64,000 nucleotides of DNA, taken from NCBI RefSeq assembly GCF_007786445.1, contig NZ_VNJI01000022.1, forward strand, positions 40,876-104,875, in the 5' to 3' direction. The position numbers and the translations under genes were made by a program. Below are positions 26,673 to 36,632 of this stretch, piece by piece. The notes beneath the pieces were generated by a model, which saw only the letters and a program-made list of their open reading frames with translations, was not told where the DNA came from and ran no database searches. The DNA is from Paenibacillus cremeus (GTDB lineage: Bacteria; Bacillota; Bacilli; Paenibacillales; NBRC-103111). The stretch's first letter is position 1. Every line of letters begins with the position of its first letter.

Positions 26673-28474
26673 TATCGATTCCCCTCCTGGATCGGCAAGC
26701 TTAATTCGATCGAGGTCCCCTGGCCCTCGGCCGAACGAATGGCGTAGGTAAAGCCTGTCCCGTAATACAGCCGGCAGCGCGCCAGCACATTGCGCAGGCC
26801 GATCTGCCGCGAGCCGCTGCTCAGCACCTGATCCAGCTGCAGCGCGGACGATTCGGCCGCCAGCTGGGCGGCGACCTCCTGCGGAATGCCGGGCCCGTTA
26901 TCCGTGACCGTCAGCAGTACGGCCTCCTTCGTGCAGCGCACGTCAATCGACACCTCGGCGATGGCCTGGTGACGGAAGCTGTACTTGACCGCATTTTCGA
27001 TCAGCGGCTGTACGATGAACTTCACCACCTCACGGCGTCCCGACGGATCCCCCTCTTCGTTCAAAGCAATCTTCAGCCGGTCGCCAAACCGAATTTGCAG
27101 AATGGCGACATAATGCCGCACATATTTGAGCTCCTCCTGCAGCGTCACCAAATCACTGCTGATGTGCAGCGAGAAGCGAAGCATCGCGCCCAGCGCTTCG
27201 ATCACCTTGACCGTGTCCTGCGTCCGGCGCTGCAGGGCAAGGCTGCTCAGCAGCTCCAGCGTATTGAACAGGAAATGCGGATTGATCTGCATGAGCAGTG
27301 CCTTGTACTCTGCCTGCTGGCGCAGCAGCTTCAGCTCAAACTCCGTTTTGATGTGCGTTCGCAGCTGCGCGACCATGTTGCGGAAGCTCAAGGTCACATA
27401 CTCCACCTCGCCGCTGACGCGTCCCTCTGCAGGAATGCGGCTTTCCGCTTTGACGAAGTCGCCCTGCTGGACAAAGCGCATCGCGGAAGTCAGGCGAGAG
27501 AGCGGCTTTGAGATGCCATAGGACAGCCACGTTGCAACGATCACGGCGCAGAGCAGCAGCAGTGCGGAGAAGACGATGATCGTCGTCCGCAGCTTAAACA
27601 GCTTCCCGTACAGGTCCACCTCGGGGACGATGCCGACGAGCATCCAGTCGTTTAGCTTCAGCTTTTTGTACACCAATATTTCCGACTGGCCATGTTCATT
27701 TTTCAAATAGACGACTCCCTGCGCACTCCGGCCAGCCGACAATAGACTCTGGACCTGTGGGATGGCAGCAGTATGCGTGTCATACTCCGACTGAGGCAGA
27801 ATGGGTCGCCCGTTAGGGTCGAGCAGGAAGATCGTGCCGGTGTCCCCCAGATGAATCCGATTCAGCGGCTGCAGGAAAAAGTCGGTGCTCACATTCACCT
27901 TCATCATGCTGCGGGATTGCATGGGATCGAAGGCTCCGATCGGCAGCAGCAGGCTGACGACCTGGTACGACCTAAACCGCGACGTCTCCACCGGATCCGC
28001 ATGCGACGACACCCACTGCTGCCCGTGATTCACGAAATTTTGATACCACGGCTCCTGCAAAAAAGATGTTTCTGAAACCACCTGATTGTCAGCGCTTACA
28101 CGCAGCCCATCTCGGCGGTACAAGGAAATTGAGGATACGCCGGAGTAATTGTTGGTCGCCTGCGTCAGAAATTGGCTCATCGTAAGGCTCGCCAGCATCT
28201 TCTCCCCTTGCGGAAGGGCCGGATCGGACAAGGCGATGTCCCAGCTTTTCGTCGTATTGCTGTTGAATACAAGAGAGGATAAATCATACATTTGGGTCAA
28301 CGCCATGTCGATGAACGAGCCGTACTCGTCCATTTTTTCCAGCGCGGAGGATTCGATATAAGAACGGATGATAGACCGGGATTCGTTGAACAGGAAATAG
28401 GACATCGTCCCGAAGGAAAACACCAGCAGCAGCACGAAAAATGCAATTAATCGGTTTCGAAGGGTATAAAACAT
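26672..28474 (-). CDS. YesM-type sensor histidine kinase
   Basis: A 600-residue membrane sensor. There is a helix at about 8-30, an extracellular Cache-like sensor domain, a second helix near 300-320, a HAMP linker, and a HisKA_7TM/YesM-type kinase core with the phospho-acceptor His in NPHFLFNTLELL, followed by a HATPase domain (N-box IENAVKY, G-box DNGPGIP). It probably senses an extracellular sugar, or the loaded binding protein, and phosphorylates the YesN partner. First gene of the carbohydrate operon, behind a good promoter. Confidence 0.93.
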   Translation of the reverse strand: MFYTLRNRLIAFFVLLLVFSFGTMSYFLFNESRSIIRSYIESSALEKMDEYGSFIDMALTQMYDLSSLVFNSNTTKSWDIALSDPALPQGEKMLASLTMSQFLTQATNNYSGVSSISLYRRDGLRVSADNQVVSETSFLQEPWYQNFVNHGQQWVSSHADPVETSRFRSYQVVSLLLPIGAFDPMQSRSMMKVNVSTDFFLQPLNRIHLGDTGTIFLLDPNGRPILPQSEYDTHTAAIPQVQSLLSAGRSAQGVVYLKNEHGQSEILVYKKLKLNDWMLVGIVPEVDLYGKLFKLRTTIIVFSALLLLCAVIVATWLSYGISKPLSRLTSAMRFVQQGDFVKAESRIPAEGRVSGEVEYVTLSFRNMVAQLRTHIKTEFELKLLRQQAEYKALLMQINPHFLFNTLELLSSLALQRRTQDTVKVIEALGAMLRFSLHISSDLVTLQEELKYVRHYVAILQIRFGDRLKIALNEEGDPSGRREVVKFIVQPLIENAVKYSFRHQAIAEVSIDVRCTKEAVLLTVTDNGPGIPQEVAAQLAAESSALQLDQVLSSGSRQIGLRNVLARCRLYYGTGFTYAIRSAEGQGTSIELSLPIQEGNR

Positions 28475-28535
28475 AGAGGCAGCCTCCCGCCGTCAGCGCT
28501 AGGATTGGACCGTGTGGGGCCGGTCGGTTAGGCCT

Positions 28536-28564
28536 ATTATAAGGACAGCGGCACGTTTCGACAA
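28536..28564 (-). promoter_or_regulatory. Sigma-A promoter of the yesM-yesN-led operon
   Basis: On the minus strand TTGTCG (28564-28559), 17 bp, TATAAT (28541-28536). Start of transcription near 28529 gives a leader of about 55 nt. Confidence 0.7.
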
Positions 28565-28574
28565 TAACTCTTTA

Positions 28575-28602
28575 TTTGCAATCCACAATCTCATGGTATT
28601 AT
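28575..28602 (+). promoter_or_regulatory. Candidate promoter for the YnfA-TOPRIM pair
   Basis: TTTGCA, a 16-bp spacer and TATTAT. It diverges from the yesM promoter, the two -35 boxes lying about 10 bp apart. Confidence 0.5.
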
Positions 28603-28686
28603 GGAACAAAATGAGCCATCCTAAGAAAACATTCCCGTGCGGAAGCGTTGTCTGCAAAAACGTCAGCTTTTTGAAGGTCAGGGGGA

Positions 28687-29019
28687 ATGGATATGCTGCT
28701 CGCGTGGTTCATATTTGTGCTGGCCGGGCTGGCCGAAATTGGCGGAGGCTATATGGTATGGCTCTGGCTGCGGGAGTCAAAGCCGCTCTGGTATGGCCTG
28801 GTCGGGAGCTTCATCCTCATCGTGTACGGGATCATCCCTACGCTGCAGAGCTTCCCCTCGTTCGGGCGGGTGTATGCGGCCTACGGCGGCGTGTTCGTCG
28901 TTTTGGCTGTTCTCTGGGGTTGGTTGATCGATAAGAAAACGCCGGATCTGTACGATTGGATCGGAGCGGCCATCTGTCTCTTAGGCGTGTCCGTCATCCT
29001 GTGGGCACCAAGAAGCTAG
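28687..29019 (+). CDS. YnfA family small membrane protein (UPF0060)
   Basis: 110 residues with four helices and the family pattern [26 protein letters not shown] and [12 protein letters not shown]. YnfA proteins are small inner-membrane proteins of the drug/metabolite transporter superfamily; efflux has been proposed for some, with no substrate visible here. The ATG at 28687 has GGGGG just upstream; MLLAW at 28693 is the alternative. It is followed 15 bp later by the TOPRIM gene, with which it probably forms a two-gene unit. Confidence 0.92.
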   Translation: MDMLLAWFIFVLAGLAEIGGGYMVWLWLRESKPLWYGLVGSFILIVYGIIPTLQSFPSFGRVYAAYGGVFVVLAVLWGWLIDKKTPDLYDWIGAAICLLGVSVILWAPRS

Positions 29020-29034
29020 AATGGAGGAATGTTC

Positions 29035-29385
29035 ATGTCCATCGCTATCATCGTCGAAGGCAAGAACGATAAGAGCCGATTGCGGGGCTTGTTAACCGAG
29101 GAGGTCACCATCTTGTGCACCTACGGTTCTTTGAATACAGAGCGGCTGGAGGAGCTGAGAAAAAAAGTCGGCACCCGGGAGATCTACCTGTTCACCGACA
29201 ACGATTCCTCGGGCAAAAAAATCCGCGGCATCCTGCGCGACGCCTTCCCTGACGCCGAACAAATCTATACGCGCCGCGGCTATGCAGGAGTCGAAGGCAC
29301 TCCGGAGGAATACTTGATCCAGCAGCTAGAAAAGGCCGGGCTCGAGGAATTTATCGTCTATCCCCCGGTGCACCCGACCTTTTAA
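29035..29385 (+). CDS. Stand-alone TOPRIM domain protein
   Basis: 116 residues that are essentially one TOPRIM domain: the conserved Glu in IIVEGKND (Glu8) and the DxD in FTDNDSSGKK (Asp55, Asp57) would bind Mg2+. It resembles the N-terminal part of ribonuclease M5 and the TOPRIM core of primases and topoisomerases, without their other domains. Start 29035 is chosen because GGAGG lies 8 nt upstream; an ATG at 29029 is too close. Nucleic-acid cleavage or phosphotransfer is plausible but unproven. Its stop lies 2 bp from the end of the convergent AEC gene, leaving no room for a terminator. Confidence 0.75.
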   Translation: MSIAIIVEGKNDKSRLRGLLTEEVTILCTYGSLNTERLEELRKKVGTREIYLFTDNDSSGKKIRGILRDAFPDAEQIYTRRGYAGVEGTPEEYLIQQLEKAGLEEFIVYPPVHPTF

Positions 29386-29387
29386 AA

Positions 29388-30314
29388 TCACGAGATGAAC
29401 TTGATTAAATAGATGACCATCGTCACGGTAAAAATACTAAAAATCGTGGAAGAAAACACCGCCTGCGACGAGAACTCCGGCTCATTGTCGTATTCGACCG
29501 CGATGAGAACGCTGCTAAGCGACGTTGGGACGGCACAGGACATGACCAGCGCTTGCGCCATCACACCGTGAATGCCCATCAGCATGACGACCCCGAAGCC
29601 GACCGCAGGTCCGATCAGAAGCCGCAGCACGTTGGAGAGCATGACATCGGAGAAATTGAACTTCCATTTCATGCTGCCCAGCTGAACCCCGAGCGTCAGG
29701 AGCGCCGTTGCAATAAAGCCGTTGGCCACATAGTTGACCGTCGTGTAAATCGACCCCGGCACCGGAATGTGGAAGCCTTTCATCAGAAACGCCAGCGGGA
29801 TAACATAAATGACCGGCAAGGTTAGAATGGTGCGCAGCGTGGCCTTCAGTTCGCTTTTCTTGTTCGCGTTCACCGAGTAGATGCCATACGTGTTCGGCAG
29901 CAGACTCTGCATCATCATGATGATGATCTGAATGGACAGCGTGAACGGATCGCCGACAAACACCAGCTGATTGAGCGGAATCGCATAGTTGGCGCTGTTG
30001 TAAAAAATAACGCTGTTGCGCATCGCCGTCACCATCCCGCCTCGATACCCACGCAGCCGGATGACCAGCTCGACGATCAGAAACATCACGATAAAGTAGA
30101 TGCAAAAAAACAGCAGCGTCTTCCCCAGCACCGCCAACGACAGGCTCGATTCGTACAGCATTTTGAACATGATCGAGGGCGAGAACAAGTAAAAATTCAG
30201 CTTCGACAGCGTCTTAATATCGAGCTTGAACACCCGGTACAAAACGATCCCGATGGCGATCATAATGGTAAGCGGGATGACATTATTGAGTAAAATATGT
30301 GAGAAATAACTCAT
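29388..30314 (-). CDS. AEC family transporter
   Basis: A 308-residue membrane protein with about ten helices in two repeats, of the auxin efflux carrier/malonate transporter type (LNKPVIP-like positions and a C-terminal SCAVPTSLSSVLIAVEYDNEPE segment). It is a secondary transporter of small organic acids or similar; substrate unknown. The gene follows the SCO1 gene by 31 bp on the same strand but has no obvious functional link to it. Confidence 0.85.
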   Translation of the reverse strand: MSYFSHILLNNVIPLTIMIAIGIVLYRVFKLDIKTLSKLNFYLFSPSIMFKMLYESSLSLAVLGKTLLFFCIYFIVMFLIVELVIRLRGYRGGMVTAMRNSVIFYNSANYAIPLNQLVFVGDPFTLSIQIIIMMMQSLLPNTYGIYSVNANKKSELKATLRTILTLPVIYVIPLAFLMKGFHIPVPGSIYTTVNYVANGFIATALLTLGVQLGSMKWKFNFSDVMLSNVLRLLIGPAVGFGVVMLMGIHGVMAQALVMSCAVPTSLSSVLIAVEYDNEPEFSSQAVFSSTIFSIFTVTMVIYLIKFIS

Positions 30315-30345
30315 GATTGGACTTCAGTCCCCCGGTCGATTCTGT

Positions 30346-30951
30346 CTACTCTTTGCTGATTTGGATCAAGTCGCTCACAATTTTATCGATATTTACATCT
30401 GCATCGTTGCCGTCGTAGTATGTCCGCAGGTTGCCCTTGCCATCGACCAGCAGGATCAAATTGCTGTGCGTGAACGCACCGGTTTGTGGGTCTTTGACGA
30501 GCAGGACGCCGAATTTTTTGGCCAGATCAAAGACGGTTGATTCTTCGCCGCGCAGGAAATACCAGCCTTTGTAATCCGCGTGATAGCTATCGGAAAATTT
30601 CTTCAGCTGCTCTGGCGTATCATTCTTCGGATCGAAGGAGATCGACATGATCGCTGTTTTGCTTCCGAAGACGCCTTTTTCGATCAGCTTGTTTTGAATT
30701 TTCGATATCGTGAAGGTCGTCGCGGGACAAACATCAGGACAAGTAGAATAGAAGAAATATACCAGCTTCGCTTTGCCCGCCGTGTCCGCAAGCGAGACCT
30801 GTTTGCCGTCCAAGTTCTCCAGCTTGAAGTCCGGTGCCTTTTGCAGGATGCCGATCTTCTTCTCCGGTCCCTTGACCAGCATATACCCGAGTGTTCCGAT
30901 GAGCCCAATTAGCAATAAAATAATGACGAATCTGAAGCCTTTGCTTTGCAT
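30346..30951 (-). CDS. SCO1/SenC copper chaperone for cytochrome oxidase
   Basis: 201 residues: one N-terminal membrane anchor (about 7-26) and an extracellular thioredoxin-fold domain. It has the copper-binding CPDVCP motif (Cys71, Cys75) and the distal His in FTHSN. SCO proteins deliver copper to the CuA site of cytochrome c oxidase subunit II. It lies downstream of ctaB, another oxidase assembly gene, separated by a probable terminator. Confidence 0.93.
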   Translation of the reverse strand: MQSKGFRFVIILLLIGLIGTLGYMLVKGPEKKIGILQKAPDFKLENLDGKQVSLADTAGKAKLVYFFYSTCPDVCPATTFTISKIQNKLIEKGVFGSKTAIMSISFDPKNDTPEQLKKFSDSYHADYKGWYFLRGEESTVFDLAKKFGVLLVKDPQTGAFTHSNLILLVDGKGNLRTYYDGNDADVNIDKIVSDLIQISKE

Positions 30952-30977
30952 GGATGCTTCAACCAGCCTTTCGAATT

Positions 30978-31015
30978 AAAAAATAAATCCCACGTGCCGT
31001 GAAGCGCCATGGGAC
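30978..31015 (-). terminator. Probable terminator after ctaB
   Basis: On the minus strand TCCCATGGCGC pairs imperfectly with GGCACGTGGGA and is followed by TTTATTTTTT. Confidence 0.55.
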
Positions 31016-31039
31016 CCAATCAACTGAACTAATTCCTGC

Positions 31040-31975
31040 CTAGATCGTGTTAACAACCATAATAATGAACAGCAGCGTCAAATAATTAATCGAGAAAATG
31101 AACATCTTCTTCGCCCACGCCACTTCGTCCTCCGCCTTAAAGCCCTTCAAGCTGAGAAACGCCCAATACAAGCCCATCGCGGTGGCTGCGAAGAAATAAA
31201 TCGAGCCTACATAGCCGTAAATGTACAGCAAGAGCGAAACCGGAACGAGCAGCACAATGTAGCGGACCATGCTGATCTTCGTCGTGTACGTGCCCCGCAC
31301 TACTGGAAGCAGCGGGAAGCCTGCTGCGCGATACTCCTCCATGCGGCGAATGCCGAGCGCCCAGAAATGCGGCGGCTGCCACAGGAACAAGATGCCGAAC
31401 AAGATGAGCGCGCCGGCGTCGATATCCGGATGCACGGCACAGTAGCCGATCATCGGAGGTATTGCACCCGAAAAGCTGCCCACGAACGTGCTCCAAACCG
31501 AGGTACGCTTAAACCAAGCGGTATAAATCCAAACATAGGCGAACAGTCCGATCAAGCCGAGCAGTGCAGCCATCGGATTCGTGCCGAACCATAGGACGGT
31601 CAGCCCGATAATGCCCAGAATAATGCCATACACAAGCACCGTATTCGGCGCTACCTTACCTACCACGAGCGCACGCTTCTGCGTCCGGGCCATCTTCGTG
31701 TCCATTTCCCGGTCCAAGTAATTGTTTAGCACACAGCCCGATGCCATGACCAGCGCTGTGCCGACAATCGTGTATATCATGAGCAGCCAGTCGATATTCC
31801 ATTTGGATGCGACCCAGAAGCCGCCGAATGCTGTAATGGAATTGGAAAAAAGAATCCCGGGCTTGGCCAATTGGACGAAATCTCTCCATCCGGCCGACTC
31901 GGTCGCGGTCACGGTCGTCTCCGCAGCCGCTGCAGCCGTCTCAGCACCTAGCTCAAGGCTTAGTTGATCTTTCAT
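31040..31975 (-). CDS. ctaB: Protoheme IX farnesyltransferase (heme O synthase)
   Basis: 311 residues, UbiA prenyltransferase fold with about eight helices. The Asp-rich motif NNYLDREMDTKM and the following RTQKR bind farnesyl diphosphate and Mg2+; a second Asp region lies in the later loops. It converts heme B to heme O for heme-copper oxidases in the cytoplasmic membrane. Start 31975 has GGGGG 8 nt upstream; a frame to 32008 has no ribosome site. It has its own promoter and a likely terminator, with the SCO1 gene downstream. Confidence 0.95.
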   Translation of the reverse strand: MKDQLSLELGAETAAAAAETTVTATESAGWRDFVQLAKPGILFSNSITAFGGFWVASKWNIDWLLMIYTIVGTALVMASGCVLNNYLDREMDTKMARTQKRALVVGKVAPNTVLVYGIILGIIGLTVLWFGTNPMAALLGLIGLFAYVWIYTAWFKRTSVWSTFVGSFSGAIPPMIGYCAVHPDIDAGALILFGILFLWQPPHFWALGIRRMEEYRAAGFPLLPVVRGTYTTKISMVRYIVLLVPVSLLLYIYGYVGSIYFFAATAMGLYWAFLSLKGFKAEDEVAWAKKMFIFSINYLTLLFIIMVVNTI

Positions 31976-32034
31976 TTGTGTTACCCCCTTCTGTGTCCGT
32001 AGGCACACATGCTAACCCTTAACACATCCCCTTA

Positions 32035-32063
32035 ATAATAGCAACCTGCACCTCGTTTGACAA
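32035..32063 (-). promoter_or_regulatory. Sigma-A promoter of ctaB
   Basis: On the minus strand TTGTCA (32063-32058), 17 bp, TATTAT (32040-32035). The leader would be about 53 nt. Confidence 0.65.
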
Positions 32064-32121
32064 CCAACTGAGCCTGGTGTTCAAAATATTGTCGATATGT
32101 TGTTATTCCCATTATTAAGCA

Positions 32122-32190
32122 AAAAAATAACGCATCCCCGACTCGGCGATTCCTGCCCAAAGGACTGGAACGAACGGTCAGTGATGCGTA
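32122..32190 (-). terminator. Probable terminator of the urease operon
   Basis: On the minus strand ACGCATCAC near 32190 pairs with GGGATGCGT near 32131, followed by TATTTTTTT. The roughly 40-nt loop is unusually long and could fold further. Confidence 0.45.
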
Positions 32191-32195
32191 TGCGC

Positions 32196-33053
32196 TTACT
32201 TAGGGACAAGCAGCGATGGCTTATGGAAGGCGTCCTTTCGGATGTGCTCCCACGCTGCGGTCAGCAGATTGGCGATCTCGTACACCCGGGATCCCAGCAC
32301 CGAAACCGCTAGCCCATGCTTGTAGGTGAGGCTTACGCCGCAATACAGACCTGGCTTGGCTTGGGATAAGGTGTCCAGCTTCTCCCGCAGCCCTTCCACG
32401 AGCTGGGGGCCAGCCTGATTGGAAAACAAGTACAGCGTTCCGAGATGGGTGGAGTTATCCCATCGGCTGAGGGCTTGCGGCGATTGCGTGGCCGTTGGCT
32501 CGATACGCTGCCGCGCGCTGAAGATCAGCTCCTCCGCGTACCAGACGGTCATCCGGCTCACGAATCGCTCATACTGAAACAGCTCTCCGCGATGCGTCCG
32601 CCCCGGACAGACGATTTCGCTCCAGATCAGCGCCGCGCCCGGCTCCATCCGCACCTCGGCCTCGCTCAGGAAATGCGCGTCCTTATACAGCATCAGCGGC
32701 TCAGGCATATATTCGACGTACGCGCCTGCTGCGAGGCTTAGCTGCTGCCGCTGACTGCTGGGGCTGGCTGGGTCGGTGTCATTTTTGCGGGCGGGGTGGA
32801 CCTTGGTGTACGACTGGTTCGTGATGTACACGTTCGTGCCCTCGCCGAAACGCCAGCTCAGCTCGTACCGGTCACCCGCCATCACTCCGGGGGACGCATC
32901 CATCACGTAGACGCCGAGCTGGTTGTGGTCGAAGGGGAACGTTTTGGCGATTTTTAGCGGATAGGCTTGCGCGTGGTGCTGCAGCTGTGTCCGCGTAGAC
33001 GGAGTTTCCGCTGTGAAAGTGGCCGAGATCGCTCCCGTCACCCGCTCAGGCAT
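32196..33053 (-). CDS. ureD: Urease accessory protein UreD
   Basis: 285 residues, UreD/UreH family ([56 protein letters not shown]). UreD binds the apo-urease and, with UreF and UreG, inserts nickel and the bridging carbamate. It is the last gene of the operon and overlaps the end of ureG by 8 bp, so the two are translationally coupled. Cytoplasmic. Confidence 0.95.
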   Translation of the reverse strand: MPERVTGAISATFTAETPSTRTQLQHHAQAYPLKIAKTFPFDHNQLGVYVMDASPGVMAGDRYELSWRFGEGTNVYITNQSYTKVHPARKNDTDPASPSSQRQQLSLAAGAYVEYMPEPLMLYKDAHFLSEAEVRMEPGAALIWSEIVCPGRTHRGELFQYERFVSRMTVWYAEELIFSARQRIEPTATQSPQALSRWDNSTHLGTLYLFSNQAGPQLVEGLREKLDTLSQAKPGLYCGVSLTYKHGLAVSVLGSRVYEIANLLTAAWEHIRKDAFHKPSLLVPK

Positions 33054-33708
33054 GGCTGTATTCGTGCTCTACCCAGTCGACAATATCGCTCAGGCCCTGC
33101 CCGCTAAACAGGTTGGAGAAAATGAACGGCTTTTCGCCGCGCATTTTTTTCGTGTCCTCTTCCATTACCTGCAGGCTGGCACCGACGTGGGGCGCCAGGT
33201 CGATTTTGTTGATGATCAGCATGTCGGAGCGCATGATGCCGGGGCCGCCTTTGCGCGGGATCTTCTCCCCTTGGGCCACGTCGATAATATAGATGAAGCG
33301 ATCCACCAGCTCGGGGCTGAATGCCGCCGCCAGGTTGTCGCCGCCGCTCTCGATGAAGATCATGTCCAGCTTGTCGAACCGCCGCTCCAGCTCCTCGATC
33401 GCCTCGAAGTTCATCGATGCGTCCTCGCGGATCGCCGTATGCGGGCAGCCGCCTGTCTCCACTCCAATGATGCGCTCGGCAGGCAGCGCCTCGGAACGGA
33501 TCAGGATGTTGGCGTCTTCCTTCGTATAAATGTCGTTGGTGATGACGGCGATGCTGTATTTATGGTTCAGCTTGCGGGCCAGCCGTTCGACGAGCGCGGT
33601 TTTGCCCGAGCCGACCGGCCCTCCGATCCCGATCCGCAGCGGACGATTCAAACGTCCCTGCTCCGGTTTCTCCCACTCATGATGATGATGCGCGCCTCCT
33701 TGACACAT
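33046..33708 (-). CDS. ureG: Urease accessory GTPase UreG
   Basis: A 220-residue SIMIBI-class GTPase: P-loop GPVGSGKT (residues 30-37), nickel-binding CPH in GGCPHTAIR, and the NKIDLAP base-recognition motif. Its GTP hydrolysis drives nickel delivery to UreABC within the UreD-UreF-UreG complex. The N-terminus carries a short His-rich tail (AHHHHEW). No ureE, the usual nickel metallochaperone, is present in the cluster, so this tail may bind nickel in its place (inference). GGAGG lies upstream of the ATG. Confidence 0.96.
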   Translation of the reverse strand: MCQGGAHHHHEWEKPEQGRLNRPLRIGIGGPVGSGKTALVERLARKLNHKYSIAVITNDIYTKEDANILIRSEALPAERIIGVETGGCPHTAIREDASMNFEAIEELERRFDKLDMIFIESGGDNLAAAFSPELVDRFIYIIDVAQGEKIPRKGGPGIMRSDMLIINKIDLAPHVGASLQVMEEDTKKMRGEKPFIFSNLFSGQGLSDIVDWVEHEYSHA

Positions 33709-33748
33709 ATGCGCCAGCCTCCTTATTTAAGTTGAATGATCGTTAGGG

Positions 33749-34453
33749 TTAGGACATGAACAATCGGGAATACAGCCCCTCGTGCCGCATCATCGCGATT
33801 TCCGCCTGCGGCGTGCTGCCGTACCCGTCTTCCAGCGGGTCCAGGTGCGCAGCCGCCTGCCAGGCTGCAGAGATGGCGGGCAGCAGCGCCGCGAGCAGCC
33901 GCTGGCCGTCGGTTTGGCCGAGGGACATGAGCCGCAGCCCGCTGTTGATACACGTCATGGTGCACGTGTATAGATAGCCTTCGGCCGCTGTCGTGAGCGG
34001 CGTGCCGAGCTGCCGGCTGATCCAGCCGTGGATCAGCGGGTGGGTGCCGATGCAGCGCTGCGACTGCATCGCCCCGGCCAGGGGCTCCCACGCGAGCTCG
34101 GGGTAGATCGCCCGCGCGAGCTGGTACAGGCGGCGCCCCATCTTGGCGACGCCCTCCCGCGTCTCCGCGGCCGCGCGCTGCACATGCTGCAGCCGGTCGA
34201 CGTGCCACAGCTCAGGCCAGCGCTCCTCCGGCGCCAGCAGGTACACGGCCTTGACAGCCAGCGCGTCGACGGGGCCCCAGCTGTGGAACAGCATGGCCTC
34301 GATGTAGTGCTTCAGCTGCTCTGGCCGCTCGATCCGGCCGTCCTGCACGAGCGTCTCCAGCCCGAACGAGTGCGAAAAGCCGCCGATCGGCAGCGCCGAA
34401 TCGAGCAGCTGCGTATAGGCGAGCCATGAGAAGTTGGCAGGAGAGATTGACAC
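33749..34453 (-). CDS. ureF: Urease accessory protein UreF
   Basis: A 234-residue, mostly helical protein with the family opening LLDSALPIGGFSHSFGLETLV and C-terminal MRHEGLYSRLFMS. UreF bridges UreD and UreG in the nickel-insertion complex. The GTG at 34453 is preferred: GGAGGGG lies 9 nt upstream, whereas the in-frame ATG at 34471 sits inside that ribosome site. Confidence 0.94.
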   Translation of the reverse strand: MSISPANFSWLAYTQLLDSALPIGGFSHSFGLETLVQDGRIERPEQLKHYIEAMLFHSWGPVDALAVKAVYLLAPEERWPELWHVDRLQHVQRAAAETREGVAKMGRRLYQLARAIYPELAWEPLAGAMQSQRCIGTHPLIHGWISRQLGTPLTTAAEGYLYTCTMTCINSGLRLMSLGQTDGQRLLAALLPAISAAWQAAAHLDPLEDGYGSTPQAEIAMMRHEGLYSRLFMS

Positions 34454-34474
34454 GGTTGTACACCCCTCCATTAG

Positions 34475-36214
34475 TTAGAAAAGAAAATAGCGCTGAGCCA
34501 TCGGCAGCACGCTGACAGGCTCACAGGTGATAGCAGCGCCGTCCACCTTGACCTCGTACGTTTCCGGGTTGACCTCCAGCTTCGGCGTCTCGCCGTTATG
34601 AATCATGTCTTTCTTGGTGACTCTGCGGCAGTTTTTCACCGGCTCGACGCGCTTCTGCAGGCCGAGCTCGCGGTGAACACCGGCATCATAGGCTGCCTGC
34701 GACACGAAGGTGATGCAGTGGTTCAGCGCACGGCCGAAGGCGCCGAACATCGGGCGGCCGAACACCGGCTGCGGCGTCGGGATCGAGGCGTTCGGATCGC
34801 CCATCTGGGCGAAGGCGATGAGGCCGCCTTTGAGCACCAGATCCGGCTTGACGCCGAAGAACGCCGGGGACCAGACGACCAGATCAGCGAGCTTGCCGAC
34901 CTCCACCGAGCCGACTAAATGTCCAATGCCGTGCGTGATCGCCGGATTGATCGTATATTTGGCGATGTAGCGTTTGATGCGGAAGTTATCGGTGGCGTCG
35001 GCGCTTTGCGCGACGGCAGCGGCAGCCTCCGGTGCCGGCAGATGGCCGCGCTGCTGCTTCATCTTGTCCGCCGTCTGCCACGTGCGGATGATCACCTCGC
35101 CGACACGTCCCATCGCCTGCGAATCGGAGCTGATCATGCTGAACACGCCCAGGTCGTGCAGGATGTCCTCCGCCGCAATCGTCTCGGGACGAATCCGCGA
35201 ATCCGCGAAGGCTACGTCCTCCGGGATGCGGCTGTCCAAATGATGACATACCATCAGCATATCGAGATGCTCCTCCACCGTATTGATCGTATACGGGCGG
35301 GTTGGGTTCGTGGAGGAAGGCAGCACGTTCAGCTCGGAGGCGATCCGGATAATATCCGGTGCATGCCCGCCCCCGGCGCCTTCCGTGTGGTACGTGTGGA
35401 TCGTGCGGCCGCCGATCGCTTTGATGGTATCTTCCACGAACCCGGACTCGTTCAGCGTGTCCGTGTGAATGGCCACCTGCACGTCGTAACGGTCCGCTAC
35501 CCCGAGGCACGCGTCAATCGCGGCCGGGGTGGTGCCCCAGTCCTCGTGCAGCTTGAGCCCGATCGCGCCCGCCTCGACCTGCTCGGCGAGCGGCTCGGGA
35601 AAGGCGGCGTTGCCCTTGCCGGTGAACCCGAGGTTCATCGGGAACGCCTCCGCCGCCTCCAGCATCCGGTGCATGTGCCATGCACCGGGAGTGCACGTCG
35701 TGGCGCTTGTGCCCGCCGCAGGTCCCGTACCGCCGCCGATCATCGTCGTCACGCCGGAGGCGAGCGCCGTCTCGATCTGCTGCGGGCATATATAATGGAT
35801 ATGCGTGTCGATGCCGCCGGCGGTGATGATTTTGCCCTCGCCTGCGATTACCTCCGTCGAAGCGCCCACGATCATGTTCGGGTGCACGCCGTCCATAATG
35901 TCCGGGTTGCCAGCCTTGCCGATCCCGACGATCAGTCCGTCCTTCAGGCCGATATCCGCCTTCACGATGCCCCAGTGGTCAATGATGAGCGCGTTCGTGA
36001 TGAGTGTATCAAGCACGCCTTGGTCGCGGGTATGCCGGCTGGACTGCCCCATGCCGTCGCGAATGACCTTCCCGCCGCCGAACTTGCACTCATCCCCGTA
36101 CACCGTGTAGTCGTGCTCAACCTCCGCCCACAGCTCGGTATCCGCCAACCGCACGGCATCGCCTACGGTCGGCCCGAACATGAGAGCGTAGGATTTGCGA
36201 TCCATCTGCGTCAT
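34475..36214 (-). CDS. ureC: Urease alpha subunit (catalytic)
   Basis: 579 residues, an amidohydrolase-fold TIM barrel. Visible signatures are the nickel-ligand pair THIHYICP, the Lys that becomes carbamylated (GLKLHEDWG, about residue 220), HTDTLNESG, and the mobile flap with CHHLD (about 323). It hydrolyses urea to ammonia and carbamate in the cytoplasm. Its ATG directly follows the ureB stop codon (TAG-ATG). Together with UreA and UreB it forms the (abc)3 enzyme. Confidence 0.97.
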   Translation of the reverse strand: MTQMDRKSYALMFGPTVGDAVRLADTELWAEVEHDYTVYGDECKFGGGKVIRDGMGQSSRHTRDQGVLDTLITNALIIDHWGIVKADIGLKDGLIVGIGKAGNPDIMDGVHPNMIVGASTEVIAGEGKIITAGGIDTHIHYICPQQIETALASGVTTMIGGGTGPAAGTSATTCTPGAWHMHRMLEAAEAFPMNLGFTGKGNAAFPEPLAEQVEAGAIGLKLHEDWGTTPAAIDACLGVADRYDVQVAIHTDTLNESGFVEDTIKAIGGRTIHTYHTEGAGGGHAPDIIRIASELNVLPSSTNPTRPYTINTVEEHLDMLMVCHHLDSRIPEDVAFADSRIRPETIAAEDILHDLGVFSMISSDSQAMGRVGEVIIRTWQTADKMKQQRGHLPAPEAAAAVAQSADATDNFRIKRYIAKYTINPAITHGIGHLVGSVEVGKLADLVVWSPAFFGVKPDLVLKGGLIAFAQMGDPNASIPTPQPVFGRPMFGAFGRALNHCITFVSQAAYDAGVHRELGLQKRVEPVKNCRRVTKKDMIHNGETPKLEVNPETYEVKVDGAAITCEPVSVLPMAQRYFLF

Positions 36215-36580
36215 CTACACCCCCTCCTCCCATTCGGTCAGCCGGATGCGAACGCGCTCCGGGAGCGCTCCGCGAATCGCCTTGCCTGCGGACAAGCCGT
36301 TCAAGCCGTAGGACAACCGCTCTCCCCCCAACTCGACCAGCCGCACCGGCTTTTCCTCCCCAGGCTCGAATCGAACGGCCGTACCGGCTGGAATATCCAA
36401 GCGCATGCCGAAAGCCGCTTCGCGGTCAAACGTGAGCGCGCGGTTCACCTCAAAGAAATGGTAATGCGAACCGACCTGCACCGGGCGGTCTCCGGTATTA
36501 ATGATGACAAGCTCCGTCGTCGCTTTCCCTTGGTTCAGCTCCACTGTCCCTGCTTTTACCCGATATTCGCCTGGAATCAT
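36215..36580 (-). CDS. ureB: Urease beta subunit
   Basis: 121 residues with the family opening [11 protein letters not shown], the [21 protein letters not shown] core and [10 protein letters not shown]. It is a structural subunit that packs against UreC. It directly abuts ureC and follows ureA after 52 bp. The ribosome site is AGAGGGGG. Confidence 0.97.
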   Translation of the reverse strand: MIPGEYRVKAGTVELNQGKATTELVIINTGDRPVQVGSHYHFFEVNRALTFDREAAFGMRLDIPAGTAVRFEPGEEKPVRLVELGGERLSYGLNGLSAGKAIRGALPERVRIRLTEWEEGV

Positions 36581-36632
36581 GGTGATTCGCCCCCTCTCAC
36601 TTTTTTATGTGATGTAAGTTAACATTAAACTA

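Noticed and set aside
32009..33053. A ureE gene missed near ureD
   Set aside because: The gaps around the urease genes are too short and fully explained by promoter and terminator.
34919..36622. 567-codon plus-strand frame opposite ureC and ureB
   Set aside because: Arg/His-rich translation mirroring a certain urease gene; no ribosome site.
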